A stretch of DNA of 64,000 nt from Macrotis lagotis (GCF_037893015.1 NC_133660.1:162496937-162560936); one strand, 5' to 3'. Shown: positions 35,409 to 48,134, counted from the stretch's first letter. Notes: generated by a model not told the origin, from the sequence alone. Program-made: numbers and translations.

Positions 35409-36902
35409 GATTACTTAATCTTTTTTTTTATATACAGCTTCATCCTATCAATCAATCAACCAACCAAGCATTTATTAAGGGTCTCAATATCGGGCATTGT
35501 GCTAAATAAGATGTTTAAGAAAAAAGAAAACTGGTTCCTTCCCTCCAGAAGCTTATGTTTTAATGGAAGGGAACAGAAGAGAAACCCATATATCTAACTA
35601 CTGTCCCTACTGTGAGAAATGGAACTGACAGCAGTTATGTTCAAAGGAGTTCAGAGCAAAGTTACCAACAAAGTCAGAGCTATTCTATTTAAGTGCTTCT
35701 CCCCCAGCCTGGTAAATTCTCAAGGCTGTCTGGCCCACATTCCCTGAATAGGAGAAATGACCATAGCACGGACTAGGGATCAAGAAGCAAGGTCTGACCC
35801 AGTCCAATCACTAACTGGAAGGCTTGGGTCAAGCTATTCCATCTTTCTGACCCTCAGCTTTTCTTGTAGTAAAACAAAAGAGTTTTCTATCATTCACCTT
35901 TGTAGTCCTCCAGCATATCTAAAATTCTGATTCTATTTAAATGTCAGTACAAAAACTTTTTTCCAAATAAATGGCTTTGGAATTACTTACTATTTGGGAT
36001 TATCTACATTTCTTTTTTTAACTAATCAAGTTACTTTTTTTTGAGAACAAATTTTAAAATTATGACTAACTCAAAATAAGCTCTTGTCATATTTTTAAAA
36101 CATCTGAACAGTGTATTATTGGTAGGGGTACTTACTGTATCAATGCAGATCCACAGCTTCTTATAAGGAGCTCAGAGTTGCCAGAAGGATGGAGTAAAGC
36201 CTGACTTGCTTCTGCTCATAAAGCCAGTATATGTTAGGGGCAGGCAAGTACAAGTCTTTCTGATTCCAAGGCTCAAAATGTTAAAGTATTTTGAAAAAAG
36301 GCCAATCCTCTTTATTTTGGCATAATCAATTATGTCTGAACAACAGGGAATGGATTTGTGATTTTACCAGTAGAGGACATTCCTGGAGGAACAATTCCCC
36401 TGGACCAATGTAAATCAGCACCTTCTTAGTAAGCTGCCCAAGTGTATGGCCTAGGTTGCTCCTGAGGGCAGAGCGGGTCAGATTAAAATCTAACTGGTTA
36501 ATGTTTAACCAAATAAAGATACAAAAAACCCAAAGATAATATTGCACTTTAAAATAACTGTCAATATGGCCCATGGGGACAGGTGTCATACCCAGGATCA
36601 CATAGTTAGAAATAAATGTCAGAGCTAAAGCTGGAACCCAGGCCTTCCTGACTCTGAAATCAATTTGTTTTAAACCTCTCTATCAGTGCCTCTTTCTGAG
36701 AGGAAAAAACGCTGAATAAAAAAAGCTAGTTTAGCAGGGAAATTATTTACCAGAAATTTGATGGGTTTTAAACCTCCCCAGTACAAAAACTGATGACTTA
36801 GGGGGACAAGATTCTGAAATACATTTTATATCAAAAGTTAAAGGTTCTATTATTGTGTGTTTTATATGAAAATGTAGTTAAACAGAACACACTATTTCTT
36901 TT

Positions 36903-37023
36903 CTTTTTTTGAAAGGCAACAGAATAAAGTGACTTGTCCAAGGTCACACAAGTTCTAGGGATTAAGTGTCTGAGATCTGACTCTAGGGTGGATGCTCTAT
37001 CCAGTGCACCACCTAGCTGCCCC
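36903..37023 (-). repeat. CORE-SINE, internally shortened
   Basis: Runs from GAAAGGCAACAGAATAAAGT to CACCTAGCTGCCCC, missing part of the middle. Confidence 0.88.
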
Positions 37024-37039
37024 AGAAAACTCTATTTCT

Positions 37040-37441
37040 TTTTTTCTTATTAAAGATTCTATTTATTTTGAGTATTACAATTTTCCCCCCAATCTTACTT
37101 CCCTCCCCCACCCCCCACAGAAAGCAATTTGTTAGTCTTTACATTGTTTTCATGTTGTACATTGATCCAAATTGAGTGTAATGAGAAATCATATACTTAA
37201 GGAAGAAACATAAAGTATAAGAGACAACAAGATCAGACAATAAGATGTCATTTTTTCCCCTAAAGTAAAGAGAATAGTCCTTGAACTTTATTCAAACTCT
37301 ACGGTTTTTTTTATCTGGATACAGATGGTATTTTCCACTGCAGACAGCCCCAAACTGTGCCTGATGGTTGCACTGATGGAATGAGAAAGACATCAAGGTT
37401 GATCATCACCCCCATGTTGCTGTTAGGGTGTACAGTGGAAA
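37040..37441 (-). mobile_element. L1 3-prime end, 5-prime truncated
   Basis: Minus-strand L1 3-prime UTR: AAAGCAATTTGTTAGTCTTTA, TTGATCCAAATTGAGTGTAA and CCCCATGTTGCTGTTAGGG on the plus strand. Same family as 40,260-40,833 and 62,600-63,000. Confidence 0.85.
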
Positions 37442-37474
37442 CTATTTTTTTTTAGTTTTGTTTTTAGTTTAGTT

Positions 37475-37618
37475 TTTTTTTTTGCAAGGCAATGGAGTTA
37501 AGTGGCTTGTCCAAGGCCACACAGCTAGGTAATTATTAAGTGTCTGAGGCCGGATTTGAACTCAGGTACTCCTGACTCCAGGGCTGGTGCTTTATCCACT
37601 ACGCCACCTAGCCGCCCC
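37475..37618 (-). repeat. CORE-SINE
   Basis: TTTTTGCAAGGCAATGGAG to CCACCTAGCCGCCCC. Confidence 0.95.
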
Positions 37619-37951
37619 AAGAATTTTTTTCCCAATAACTTAGCAAAAAACAAAGAATTTAGAGTCATTGACTTCTTAGCTAGAAATCCATTTTGTCCCA
37701 AATGTCATTCAACAGGAAATATGCAATTCTCTTTTGTGGAAGCTGCTGGAGTTTAGAAATTAAATATATCCAGTATTGAAAGGAAGAAAAGCAGGAGTAT
37801 AGCAAAAATAGTTCAGTAAGTTAACAAACAGGTTAGTGACTCAAATGACTGAATTAGGAAAGCAGAAAATTATGCAAAATCAGTTGTCAGGTAGTACATA
37901 ATAAGTTCCCTTATTAAATTCCAACTACAAATTTCTGAGTATAATTTGGGG

Positions 37952-38095
37952 GGGGGGGGTTGCTAGGCAAACAGGGCTAAGTGGCTTGCCCAAGGCCACA
38001 CAGCTAGGTAATTATTAAGTGTCTGAGCCCGGATTTGAACCAGGTACTCCTGACTTCAGGGCCAGTGCTTTATCCACTATGCCACCTAACCACCC
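37952..38095 (-). repeat. CORE-SINE
   Basis: Begins at a G-run (GGGGGGGGGGTTGCTAGGC) in place of the usual poly-T; the body is complete to GCCACCTAACCACCCC. Confidence 0.92.
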
Positions 38096-38190
38096 CTCTG
38101 AGTATAATTTTATTAAAAACCTCCAACTTCAGTCTGTTTGTAAGATTTAAATATAAACAATTTAACCATTGGTTTGACTTTCCAGTAAAT

Positions 38191-38193
38191 ACA

Positions 38194-38248
<55 letters not shown>

Positions 38249-38256
38249 GCGCGCGC
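38191..38256. repeat. (CA)n(CG)n microsatellite
   Basis: About 28 CA units ending in GCGCGCGCGC, 29 bases beyond the exon 2 donor. Confidence 0.97.
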
Positions 38257-38284
38257 TAATAAACTTGAATTCCTAAGTACTTAC

Positions 38285-38510
38285 CAGATAAACAAGTCAT
38301 TAGGCCCAAGGCCAGCATAGCACCTGCTAGCACAGTCAATCGGTTATATCGCATTGCCATGATGGCAGCTATGAAGAATGTCTTATCTCCTAATTCAGAA
38401 ACAATGATAACTGAGATGGCAGCCACAAATGCATGGATAAATCCCAAATTAGTCTGGCCAGCAGGATCTTCATTATTAATATGAATTGGGGAAGCTGGTA
38501 TAGGTCCTTT
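38285..38510 (-). CDS. TMEM165: TMEM165 exon 2
   Basis: 75 codons plus one base: KGPIPASPIHINNEDPAGQT, NLGFIHAFVAAISVIIVSEL, GDKTFFIAAIMAMRYNRLTV, then LAGAMLALGLMTCLS. It holds the first family signature, ELGDKT (residues 109-114), and the tyrosine sorting motif YNRL (125-128). The 30 residues after NLGF are almost unchanged from human. Acceptor CTGTTACAG, donor GTAAGT. Confidence 0.98.
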
Positions 38511-38949
38511 CTGTAACAGAAAAACAAAATTTGATTTTTTTCCAAACCCAAATACAACAAATGCAGAAAAAACCTTCAATGAAATAAAACTTTCACCTAT
38601 ATTGGAAAAATCCCACAAAAAACACCCAAAGTGATTTGAAATGGGAAATATAAGTTTTCCTTAAAAATACTGGAGTGCCCATCTGATACATACAGAGTAG
38701 ATGAAAGTAATCTGAAAGAAGAAAGCATTGGTGTCAGAGGAATGGGGAAAGGTCTCCTGCAGGAAGCAGAATTTGAGGTGAGGCTTGAAGGAAGCCAGGA
38801 AAATTTTGCAAATGTTGTACTTGGTTTTTGTGAACTGTTTTATCCTCTATTTTCCCCTCTATTTTGAGAAATGGTGAAGGATTCCTATTATGAGGATATG
38901 GAGGCTACATAAAAAAAAAATTATCAAAAACAAGTTTATAAAGAAAAGT

Positions 38950-39690
38950 CAATCAATGGCACAGACTAGATTAAGGAAGAATCATCAATCTATTTAAGAA
39001 ACTCAGTATATAATAAACTTAAGACTATGCATTATTCAGGGAAAAACTCCATGTTTAAAAAGAACAGTTGGGAAAATCATAATGCTGTTTGGCAGAAAAT
39101 AGGTAAATAATTTCTCTATTTTAGATAAACTTCTTACTCCATATGCTGTAATAAGCCCAAAATGGATAATTGATCTGAATACTGAAGCTTACTTACACCT
39201 AAACAAAATTAGAAAATAATCTGATCAGGTATCTTTTATAACAATGGGTATTTAGAGAGAATTTTTAACCAAAGGATGGAAGACATTGCAAAAGACAATT
39301 TTGGTCACATCAAATGGTCAAGTTTTTATTTTAGCTACAAAATAGTTTACATTAAATCTCTCTGATAAACAAAATAAATGGGGGGGGGGCAGATAGGTGG
39401 CACAGTGGATAGAGCACTGGCCCTAGAGTGACGAGTACCCGAGTTCAAATCCGATCTCAAACACTTAATAATTACCTAGCTCTGTGGCCTTGGGCAAGCC
39501 ACTTAACCCCATTGCCTTGCAAAAAACCTAAAAAAAAAAAGATAAATGTGTGTGTATATATATATTTTATATATAATTATAGACATATACACTACACATA
39601 CATAAAAATGAAACTAACAAAAATATAAGACCAAGAACTCAATTCTTCAACAAATAAATGGTGAAAGAATATGCACCCATTGACCATCAA
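38950..39690 (+). mobile_element. L1 ORF2 C-terminal-region fragment
   Basis: Phrases such as AAAATGGATAATTGATCTG, GGAAGACATTGCAAAAGAC and CACATCAAATGGTCAAG resemble the late ORF2 part of marsupial L1. It is decayed, with a SINE inserted at 39,381-39,541. Confidence 0.65.
39381..39541 (+). repeat. CORE-SINE
   Basis: Complete body; a G-run precedes the head and an A-rich tail follows. Confidence 0.94.
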
Positions 39691-39942
39691 CTGCTCTATT
39701 TGATTCTGACTTCCTAGAACATTCTCCCCCCCCCAAAGCCTTCCTTTTCAGAGGGCTCTGAATTTGCCAAGTAACTTTCCATTATCCATCAGTGGCTCTG
39801 CTCTGCCTCTGCATCAGGTATTCCATGGTGGGAACAAAGAATAAAAGGAAGCAAGAATATCTGTTTTCTGAAGAATGCTATCCAGACATTTTTAAAGCAT
39901 GACTTTCAGGTAGTCCAATAATTCTTAAATTATCTCTCCTGG

Positions 39943-40833
39943 GGAAATTTGGAACTACACCCAAAGGGCAACAAAAATGTGCATACCCTTTGAGCCAGCA
40001 ATACCACTACAGGGTCTATACCCTGAAGAGATGATGAAAAAGGGTAAAAACATCACTTGTACAAAAATATTCATTAGCAGCCTGTTTGTGGTGGCAAAGA
40101 ATTGTAAATGAAGTAAATATCCTTCAATGGGGAATAGCTTAGCAAACTGTGGTATATGTATGTCATGGAACACTACTGTTCTATTAGAAACCAGGAGGGA
40201 TGGGAATTCAGGGAAGCCTGGAGGGATTTGTATGAACTGATGCTGAGTGAGATGAACAGAACCAGAAGAACAATGTACACCCTAACAGCAACATGGGGGC
40301 GATGATCAACCTTGATGGACTTGCTCATTCCATCAGTGCAACAATCAGGGACAATTTGAGGCTCTCTGCAATGGAGAATAACATCGGTATCCAGATAAAG
40401 AAGCTTGGAGTTTGAACAAATTTCAAGGACTATTCCCTTTAATTTAGAAAAAAAACTGATATCTTATTGTCTGGTCTTTTTTTTTTTTTTGGTTTTTTTG
40501 CAAGGCAAATGGGGTTAAGTGGCTTGCCCAAGGCCACACAGCTAGGTAATTATTGAGTACCTGAGACCGGATTTGAACCCAGGTACTCCTGACTTCAAGG
40601 CCGGTGCTTTATCCACTATGCCACCTAGCCACCCCTTTATTGTCTGATCTTGCTATCACTTACTTTATGTTTCTTCCTTAAGGATATGATTTCTCTCTCA
40701 TCACACTCAATTTGGATCAATGTACAACATGGAAACAATGTAAAGACTGACAAATTGCTTTCTGTGGGGGAGATGGGGGAAGAATTGTAAAACTCAAAAT
40801 AAATACAATCTTTAATTAAAAAAAGAAAAAAAA
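39943..40833 (+). mobile_element. L1 3-prime end inserted into HAL1 copy C
   Basis: Flanked by the perfect 12-base repeat TATCTCTCCTGG at 39,931-39,942 and 40,834-40,845. Begins in the end of ORF2 (WYMYVMEHYCSIRNQ in one frame, like the L1 C-terminus WY..MEYYAAIK) and runs through the 3-prime UTR to AATACAATCTTTAATTAAAA. Confidence 0.88.
40478..40636 (-). repeat. CORE-SINE in L1 3-prime UTR
   Basis: Target repeats TTATTGTCTGGTCT (40,464-40,477) and TTATTGTCTGATCT (40,637-40,650). Confidence 0.96.
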
Positions 40834-43591
40834 TATCTCTCCTGGATCTATTTTTCAGTCAGTTGTTTTACTAATGAGGTATTTTACATTTTCTTCTATT
40901 TTTCATTTTTTTGATTTTGTTTAACTGAATCTTGATGCCTTACGGGATCATTAGCTTCCACTAGTCCCAATCTATTCAGTTAGCGTTTGCCTCTCCTTTT
41001 CCATTTGGTTAATTCTATTTTTAAAGGAGCTGTTACCTTTTTCCACTTGCTCAATTATATTTTCTTAGTTTTTTTAATTATATTTTTGAAGGATTTATTT
41101 TCCTCTGTCACTTTAATGATGTGAGATATTAATTTTCTCTTGCATTTCTTTCCCCAATTTTTCCATTTGATTTTTTAAAAATCCTTTTTGAGCTCTTCCA
41201 AAAAATCTTTCTGGACTAGAGACCAATTCATTATTCTCCTCCAAAGCTTCCCATGTACTATCATTTCTGCCCTTCTTTTCTAAACTAGTGTTTTTGCCCA
41301 TCCTTATCTCCCAGGTAACTTTCAATAGACTCCATTTTTCTGACTTTTCTTATTCATTTTGGAATTTGTTATTGGGCTCTATCCCAAGGTTCTTGTGTTG
41401 AAAGACTTGCTTGCAGACCTTCGGTGTTGAGAATCCTACAGGCTTGCTTATTGGGCCTGGGGTCTTCTATGTTAGGGACTCTGGGGGATCCTTCAGTGGT
41501 AGAACAGGTGAGGAATGCCAGAGGCTCTCTCTGTGAACCATTTGCACTAGGGATATTAGCAACCCACTCCCTGGACCACTGGAAATAGAAGGGATACCTG
41601 AGGCTGTCTCTGGGCTGCCTACTCCAGAAAGCCAGCAGCCCAGTCACTGGGCTGAGGCCTATATATTAGGAACACTAGGGGCTCACCATCTGGGTTGGGC
41701 TGTCCAGTCCAGCTGTACCAGATGAAATGGGCATGGACACTGGAGCTATCCACCAAGTCTAAACTTTGAAAAGCCTCTGTAGATTTCTCCCATAGCCAAG
41801 GATCTCAGGTTTAGGCTCCACCTTGTTCTACCACTGGTACAATGGGTCTCTGTTCTCTGTCCTGGGTACACCACACTTCCCCCATGATAGACTGTACTCC
41901 TTCTAGGAATCCTTGCTTGATCTTAATCAATGTTGTCCATCTATTTTTCCTCACTCCTGTGTGAAATACTCCCTTTTTATACCCCCCATTACATATTTCT
42001 TCACTATACCTTATAGTACTTTATAAATGTAGTCATCACTGGACATATGTTGCAGCCTAATTATTCTTAACTAGGTCTCCATTGCTCTTAAGATCACTCA
42101 CACAACCCTCTGTTGAAACAAAAAAAAAAAAGAGGGCTGTTTTCAGCTTGAAAATTATTTCAGAAAACTTCTTTAAGACTTAAATGCATCTATTTTAGCA
42201 ATATATATATATATAACTTTGCACTGTTATTTTAACTTTCACATATTTCACATATTAAAATCCTATTAGGGAGAAAGCATTTTGAATATAGCAGTAGCTA
42301 AAATAGTTTTTACAAAAGCTTTGTTAACTTTATGAGATTAAAAATTTTAACTATCAAATTTTTTAAAATCTCAATTCAGAAAAATTAAATCCTTAATTTT
42401 CCCTAAAGAACTGACTGTTGATCAAAAGTCATTTCTTTATCTAATACAAACTAAATTTAAGCATGAATTAAATATTTATATGTGGAAATTTATCACATTC
42501 ACATTAATCTGATAATGTGATTCAGTAAACACTTATTAAAAACCTACTATGTGCATTCTGTGAGGTGCTAAGGAAATGGGAAACAAAAAAAACTCCCTGA
42601 AACGACAGACTTTAGAGTTGAAAGGGATTTTTAATAGCATCGAGTCCATCCCATACCTGAAAGGAGAATCTACTACATAGCATACCTAACAGGTGATCAT
42701 TGAGCCTTTGCCTGAAGACTTCCAAGGAGGGGGAACATACTACTTTTACAAGGCAGACAGACCATTAGTTATCTCATGGCTTGCTATCATCTGAAATGAG
42801 TTAAGCACACCATCTCTAGTTTAATCAAAATCATGGATAAGAAATGTTTAAAGAAAGAAGAGGGCCAAGTCCAGATCCATTGGTCCCAGCCCTTAAGGAA
42901 CTCTCATTTTCTAAGGAAATGTTATTTTCAATAACTATAACAAGATGAAATTTATATAGCACTCAAATTTGCAAAGCATTTCATATATATATATAAATAT
43001 ATATATATAAATATATATTATATATATACATATATATGTATATATATGATCTCCTATGATGGTCAGAACAATGGTGTGAGGTTGATGCTACAAGTATTGT
43101 TACCCATTTTATTTATCCAACAGGATCCCAAGTCCATGACAACAAATCAGTCAGCTCACATTTGCATGGTACTTCAAGATTTGTGAAACACTTTACATAC
43201 ATATCTCATTAGATCTTTACAATCCAGGAGGTGAAGTCAAATAATATCCCTATTTTATATATAAGGAGAGAGGTTCAATAACTTGCCCCAGACAGACAGC
43301 TAGTCAAAATCAAGGTGGGAGATGCATCCTCCAGAATTCCGGGCCAGGGCTCTTATGCAATATTCCCTTTTCAAGTTAATTTGAGGAGAGAGGAGGAAAT
43401 GAATGACTGGGACAATAAGGGAAACCTTTATAGAAGGAGTGAACACCTGAGCTGGATCTTGAAGAAGGTTGAGATTTTAACAAATGAAAGTATTCAAGGT
43501 AGGGGAGACAGCATATGAATACAGAGACAAGCAATGGCATGTCAAATTTAGAGCACACCTCATAGTCCAGTTTAGTTAGAATGACAGGTTG

Positions 43592-43740
43592 AGGGCAGCT
43601 AGGTGGCCCCGTGGATAGAGCACCAGCCCTGGAGTCAGGAGTACCTGAGTTCAAATCCAGCTTCAGACACTTAATAATGACCTAGCTGTGTGGCCTTGGG
43701 CAAGCCATTTAACCCCATTGCCTAGCCAAAAAAAAAAAAA
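43592..43740 (+). repeat. CORE-SINE
   Basis: Complete copy; flanks ATGACAGGTTGA and ATGAAAGGTTGG (after the GAAA tract) look like target repeats. Confidence 0.93.
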
Positions 43741-43751
43741 GAAAGAGAAAG

Positions 43752-43806
<55 letters not shown>

Positions 43807-43815
43807 AAAAGAAAA
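43741..43815. repeat. (GAAA)n microsatellite
   Basis: Expanded from the SINE poly-A tail. Confidence 0.97.
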
Positions 43816-44129
43816 AACCTTAAAAAAAAAAAGAATGAAAGGTTGGACCATACTATAGGGGGTCTTAATTGCAAGGCTTTGTATATGTATCATATACTAA
43901 AGAGAAAAAGGAGCCATGGAAATTTCCAAGAACAGTAAGACCTATATCTCAAAAAGATTATTTTGGGAGGTTGGCAGATATATGAAAATGAAGAAGAGAG
44001 ACTGAAAGTAGGGAGAACCATTTGAAAGTCAAGCTTAACAGGTGATCAAGGCCTGGAATAGGGTAGTGGTTTAGTAAGAGAAAACAAAGGAAAAAGAATT
44101 GACAGGATTTGTGGGGAGAGGGAGGGGGG

Positions 44130-44133
<4 letters not shown>

Positions 44134-44162
<29 letters not shown>
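44134..44162. repeat. (GA)n microsatellite
   Basis: About 14 pure units after a G-rich lead. Confidence 0.95.
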
Positions 44163-44164
<2 letters not shown>

Positions 44165-44179
44165 GACTCAAGTCATAAA

Positions 44180-44368
44180 TTGTTGAAATTCAGTCACATC
44201 CAACTCTTCATGACTGATTGAGATTTTCTTGGCCAAGGATCCTGCAATCAGGGTTTAAGTAATTTGCTCAGGGTCACACAGCTAACAAGTATTTGAGGCT
44301 GAATCTGATCATGTCTTCCTGACTCCAGGCCTGGCACTCTATCCAAGGTATCATTTAACTGCTCCACT
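44180..44368 (-). repeat. CORE-SINE with RTE tail
   Basis: Tail AATTCAGTCACATCCAACTC, then GGTCACACAGCTAACAAGTA and CTGACTCCAGGCCTGGCACT. Confidence 0.85.
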
Positions 44369-44869
44369 GGACCCAAAAGATCTGTGTTCAGACATTTTCT
44401 CTGATTTTTACTGTGACCGTTCAGAAGTCCACTTATCCTCCTGGGCTTCAATTTTCTCCTCTGTAAAAGAGGAAGGCTGGAAAAGATGAAATGTAAATTC
44501 TCCTCTGATTTACTCTTAACTCTCAATGATACAGGAAACATGTGAAATATGTGAAATAAGAGTCCAAGACAAATTTAAGTGCCTAGGATGGCAGCACCTT
44601 CGGCAAAAACAGGAAGATATTTGCCTTAAATTAAAACCAAAGTGGTCTGCATAAATAATGCATACTCTGTCAAGATTTTAAAGAAGCATCTTTGTATCTA
44701 CCAGGAGTCTGACTTTTTATACTAAACAAAGCACAGAAGCAAAAAACACTGGGCAAGGACAGTCAAGTTGGCTCACTGGATCCTATCATGTAGCCCAGGC
44801 CTACCCAAGTCACAGCTCACAGGATTCACAGATCCCTGTAGGGAAGGGTGCTTTAAAATCATCTAGTTC

Positions 44870-45003
44870 ATCAAAGTACAACATGGAAACAAAGCAAAGA
44901 CTGACAGATTGCTTTCCGTGGGGTGGGGGGGTGGGGGGAGTAAGATTGGGAGGAAAATTGTAAAACCAAAATAATACCTTTAATAAAAATAAATTAAAAA
45001 AAT
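44870..45003 (+). mobile_element. Short 5-prime-truncated L1 insertion
   Basis: 134 bases of L1 3-prime end with A-rich tail, between perfect 15-base repeats AAAATCATCTAGTTC at 44,855-44,869 and 45,004-45,018. Confidence 0.93.
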
Positions 45004-45018
45004 AAAATCATCTAGTTC

Positions 45019-45045
45019 TGGGGCAGCTAGGCGGTACAATGGATA
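45019..45045 (+). repeat. SINE head stub
   Basis: Only the first 25 or so bases of a SINE (GGGGCAGCTAGGCGGTACAA) remain, followed by a third AAAATCATCTAG. Confidence 0.75.
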
Positions 45046-45430
45046 AAATCATCTAGGTTTACTTAACTCATTTTGAGGATGGAGAAATCAGACTAAAGAG
45101 ATGAAATGACTTATTCAATGTCACACAGATAAAAAGCAGCAGAGCTCAGTTGGCCTCTTCTCCCTGCTCCCTCCTCCTCAATGAGTCAGACTTCTCCATC
45201 CCAACCCAACCAGAAATAAAGCTGGACTTTCATTAAGCTTTTCATTAAACTAGCTAGACATTCAAAGGCATTCACTGGGAAAATATGGGGAAAGGAAACA
45301 ATTCTATATAAATTACAAAGTAACAGACTTACCCAATGTCTGGTTACAAATTGTTCTAACACTAAACCTTGACTATTCCATCATACAAGTTAGAATTTCC
45401 ACTCAAGTCCTCCTCCAATGCCTAAACCTA

Positions 45431-45506
45431 GGCCAAAATTGACCCTGGTTTCTTGAAAGCGATGTCCAGGCCAAAATTGACCCTGGTTTCTTGAAAGCGA
45501 TGTCCA
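45431..45506. repeat. Perfect 38-bp tandem duplication
   Basis: The 38 bases at 45,431-45,468, starting GGCCAAAATTGACCCTGG, repeat exactly at 45,469-45,506. Confidence 0.97.
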
Positions 45507-45970
45507 ACAAAGCCTAAGAACTGGCTTCAAGGTGATAAATTTTTTGACAAAGACCTCTAAAGATCATCTATTAAACTGTAGATGGGTTGTAATTTTCATC
45601 AAAACTCTCACCAGCAAAATCACTTAATCTTAAAGGCATAAATATCTTTAGATACTAAAATAGATGTAAAAGTAACTACCAAGGGCTTTTTAGCATAGAA
45701 ACCCAATTTCAACTTTGGTAAGGAAAAGTTTATCTAAACTGATATACTATGCACTGTTTGCAAGCAAATTTTCAAGCTCAAGTCACTTTCAGAAACTTCA
45801 AAATATATGCAATAGGCCATTAAGTATTTAATCACATTAACATTTTTTTACATTCTAAGTGAAAACAAGCAGATGATACTTTCAGGATACAAAACACAAC
45901 ACATCTGATATTAACAGGAGAGAAAAATGTGAGACTGATGATAGTAATATTATTGTAAGAAATTTAATTA

Positions 45971-46105
45971 GGGGCGGCTAGGTGGGGAAGTGGATAGAGC
46001 ACCGGCCCTGGAGTCAGTACCTGAATTCAAATCTGACCTCAGACACTTAATTACCTAGTTGTGTGGGCCTTAGGCAGGTCAGTTAACCCCATTGCCTTGC
46101 AAAAG
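45971..46105 (+). repeat. CORE-SINE, shortened
   Basis: Perfect 14-base target repeat AAGAAATTTAATTA at 45,957-45,970 and 46,106-46,119. Confidence 0.96.
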
Positions 46106-46329
46106 AAGAAATTTAATTAGTAGTAAATTAACAAGCAATTTAAAATAGAAGTGTAATTAAAAATAGAGAAATTAGGACTAAATTTCTATATAAAAATATT
46201 GGGGAAAACCTACCAAATTCTCAAAAATGAGACACACCTCTCCCTTTTCAATTTTAAAAAAGAAAAAAAAAGTCTTATCCTTAAAATAATTTCTATAAGA
46301 GACAGGACACCTAGAATGTGGTTTCAGTT

Positions 46330-46560
46330 TTATTAATGTGATTTAAAGCTATGCAAATTATTTTCATATATAAATGTACATATATAAAGATATATAAAGA
46401 TGACTGTTTATCCTTCTTATTTTGGTTCCAAATCCTTTCCTGTCCTCCATCTCCCCTTCCCTCATTAAGAAGGAAAGCAATTTGATATAGATTTATATAT
46501 GTGCAGTCATGGAAAACATATTTCAATTGAGTCATGTCGCACATCATTCTCTAATCAACC
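46330..46560 (-). mobile_element. Old L1 3-prime fragment
   Basis: Plus-strand text TTCCTGTCCTCCATCTCCCC, GAAAGCAATTTGATATAG and TTTCAATTGAGTCATGTC resembles reversed marsupial L1 3-prime UTR of an older subfamily. Confidence 0.55.
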
Positions 46561-47901
46561 ACATTACAACTGACCCTACCTCTACCTCAAGAAATATCAA
46601 AGTAAATATTATATGGAAGATACTTGAAAAGTTTCAAAAAAGGAAGTATTGCTATTATTTCAAAATTTTTAAGACCTACTAGGTAAACTTAAACCAAACA
46701 ACTAATATCACACAGAGGACCAATAACTTAAGGGACCTAAGCACTTTAGTTCTGAATGTGAACTATGAAAAGTATTTCAAAAAGGCTCTAATTCTGCAAG
46801 TTTCCTAGTCCTCAAAAACTGGAAGGCCAGAGTTTAGAAGGCAGAAAAGTGCAAAGTGCTGATATGGAGGGGAATACAACCACTCTTTTCAAATTAAGTT
46901 TCCTTTAGCTATTTTTGGTAAGAAAATATTCTGCTATCCTTATAGTAACCTAACTGCAACCAAATCAGTGAAGTTTTTTGAGGTGAAATGAGATGAAATT
47001 TTCTTCTTGTTGGTTAAATGTGCTGGTTAAAATTTTTAAAATCTGGGCCATGGAATGCATCACATTATTTCTCTGATCCTTCATTTTTAAACTTAATTCA
47101 ATGACTATTTATTAGGTGGTCACTATGTACCATGTATTGATGGAAAAGAGTTTTTACTTTCAAGAAGTTTATATTTGGGTGAGAGGACACATACAAAATA
47201 AATTAATAAATGGGGGGGGCTATAAAAGTTCTTCTGTAGGAGGTATTTTGAGTTGAGCCTTAAAGAGAATCAGGAATTTTAAGGGACAGAAGTGAGAGGA
47301 AGGCATTTCAAGGACGGGATGTGGGAAGGGGAGGCTGGGAAGAGGCCCAGAGGCAGATCATGGAATGATGTGTGTGTGGGGAGGAGCAAGGAAGGTGTTT
47401 TCTCTCCCACTTCCAAGAAAGAACTTATAATGGATTCTGAAGTAAAGGATTGAAAAGAGCCTCGGGTTATGCCAAACAGGAAAAGGGAGAACATAAAGGA
47501 AAAAGGAGTCAAGAATCAAATGCAACAAAGAACTAGTTCTATTAATTACTTTACTGGCAACTTTCACAAGGTCATTTTCAGGCAAGCAAAGAAGAGAGAC
47601 CAGATTTGAAAGAGCTGAAGAATTACTACCAGCTGTTAATAAAGTGGAACTAGTATGACAGCAAAGTTTGAGACACTGAACAGAGAGAAAGGATGACATG
47701 TTTAACTGATCAAAAAGGTTGTAGTTTTGTCTTGTTTTAAACACAAGAGATAGAGCATGTTTGTAGACCAAAGAAAAGGAGAAAACTGAGGAAAGATACA
47801 AAGAGACTTGCAGTAAGATTGAAGGGAGGTAGAAAGAGCCGCTGGTCATGGTATGGGTCCATTTCTTCTAAGACAGGAAAGGATAAGATTGAAATAAAAG
47901 T

Positions 47902-47972
47902 ACTTAGCGGTGTGGCCTTAGGCAAGCCACTTAACCTCAATGCCTTGCTAATAATAATAATAATAATAAATA
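47902..47972 (+). repeat. 5-prime-truncated CORE-SINE
   Basis: Starts in the CORE (TAGCGGTGTGGCCTTAGGC) and ends in an (AAT)n tail. Confidence 0.88.
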
Positions 47973-47979
47973 GATCAGT

Positions 47980-48134
47980 GGGCGCAGCTAAGTGGCACAG
48001 TGGATAGAGCACAAGCCCCGGAGTCAGGAGTACCTGAGTTCAAATGAGTTTCAGACACTTAATAATGACCTAGCTGTGTGGCCCTGGGCAAGCCACTTAA
48101 CCCTCTTGTCTTGCAAAAACTTTAAAAAAAAAAA
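47980..48134 (+). repeat. CORE-SINE
   Basis: Complete copy following directly on the truncated one. Confidence 0.93.

Larger units (their letters stand above)
34078..38284. other. TMEM165 intron 2, repeat-rich
   Basis: 4.2 kb dominated by SINEs. MIR pieces are at about 35,745-35,935 (plus) and 36,590-36,690 (minus), and an old interspersed-repeat piece at 35,450-35,590. Confidence 0.7.
39885..41980 (-). mobile_element. HAL1/L1 ORF1 and 5-prime UTR fragment (copy C)
   Basis: Minus-strand coiled-coil ORF1 region; the plus strand shows GACTTTCAGGTAGTCCAATA, then CTGGATCTATTTTTCAGTC, TTCCATTTGATTTTTTAAAA and TTTTTGAGCTCTTCC. It is interrupted by a later L1 at 39,943-40,833. A 70-residue coiled-coil frame (41,113-41,325, ending in KEMQEKINISHH) is a remnant. 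The part 3-prime of about 39,885 is missing. Confidence 0.7.

Noticed and set aside
47358-47849. 163-residue minus-strand open frame
   Set aside because: No familiar domain, runs across an old interspersed repeat, and has a low-complexity Ser/Leu-rich composition.
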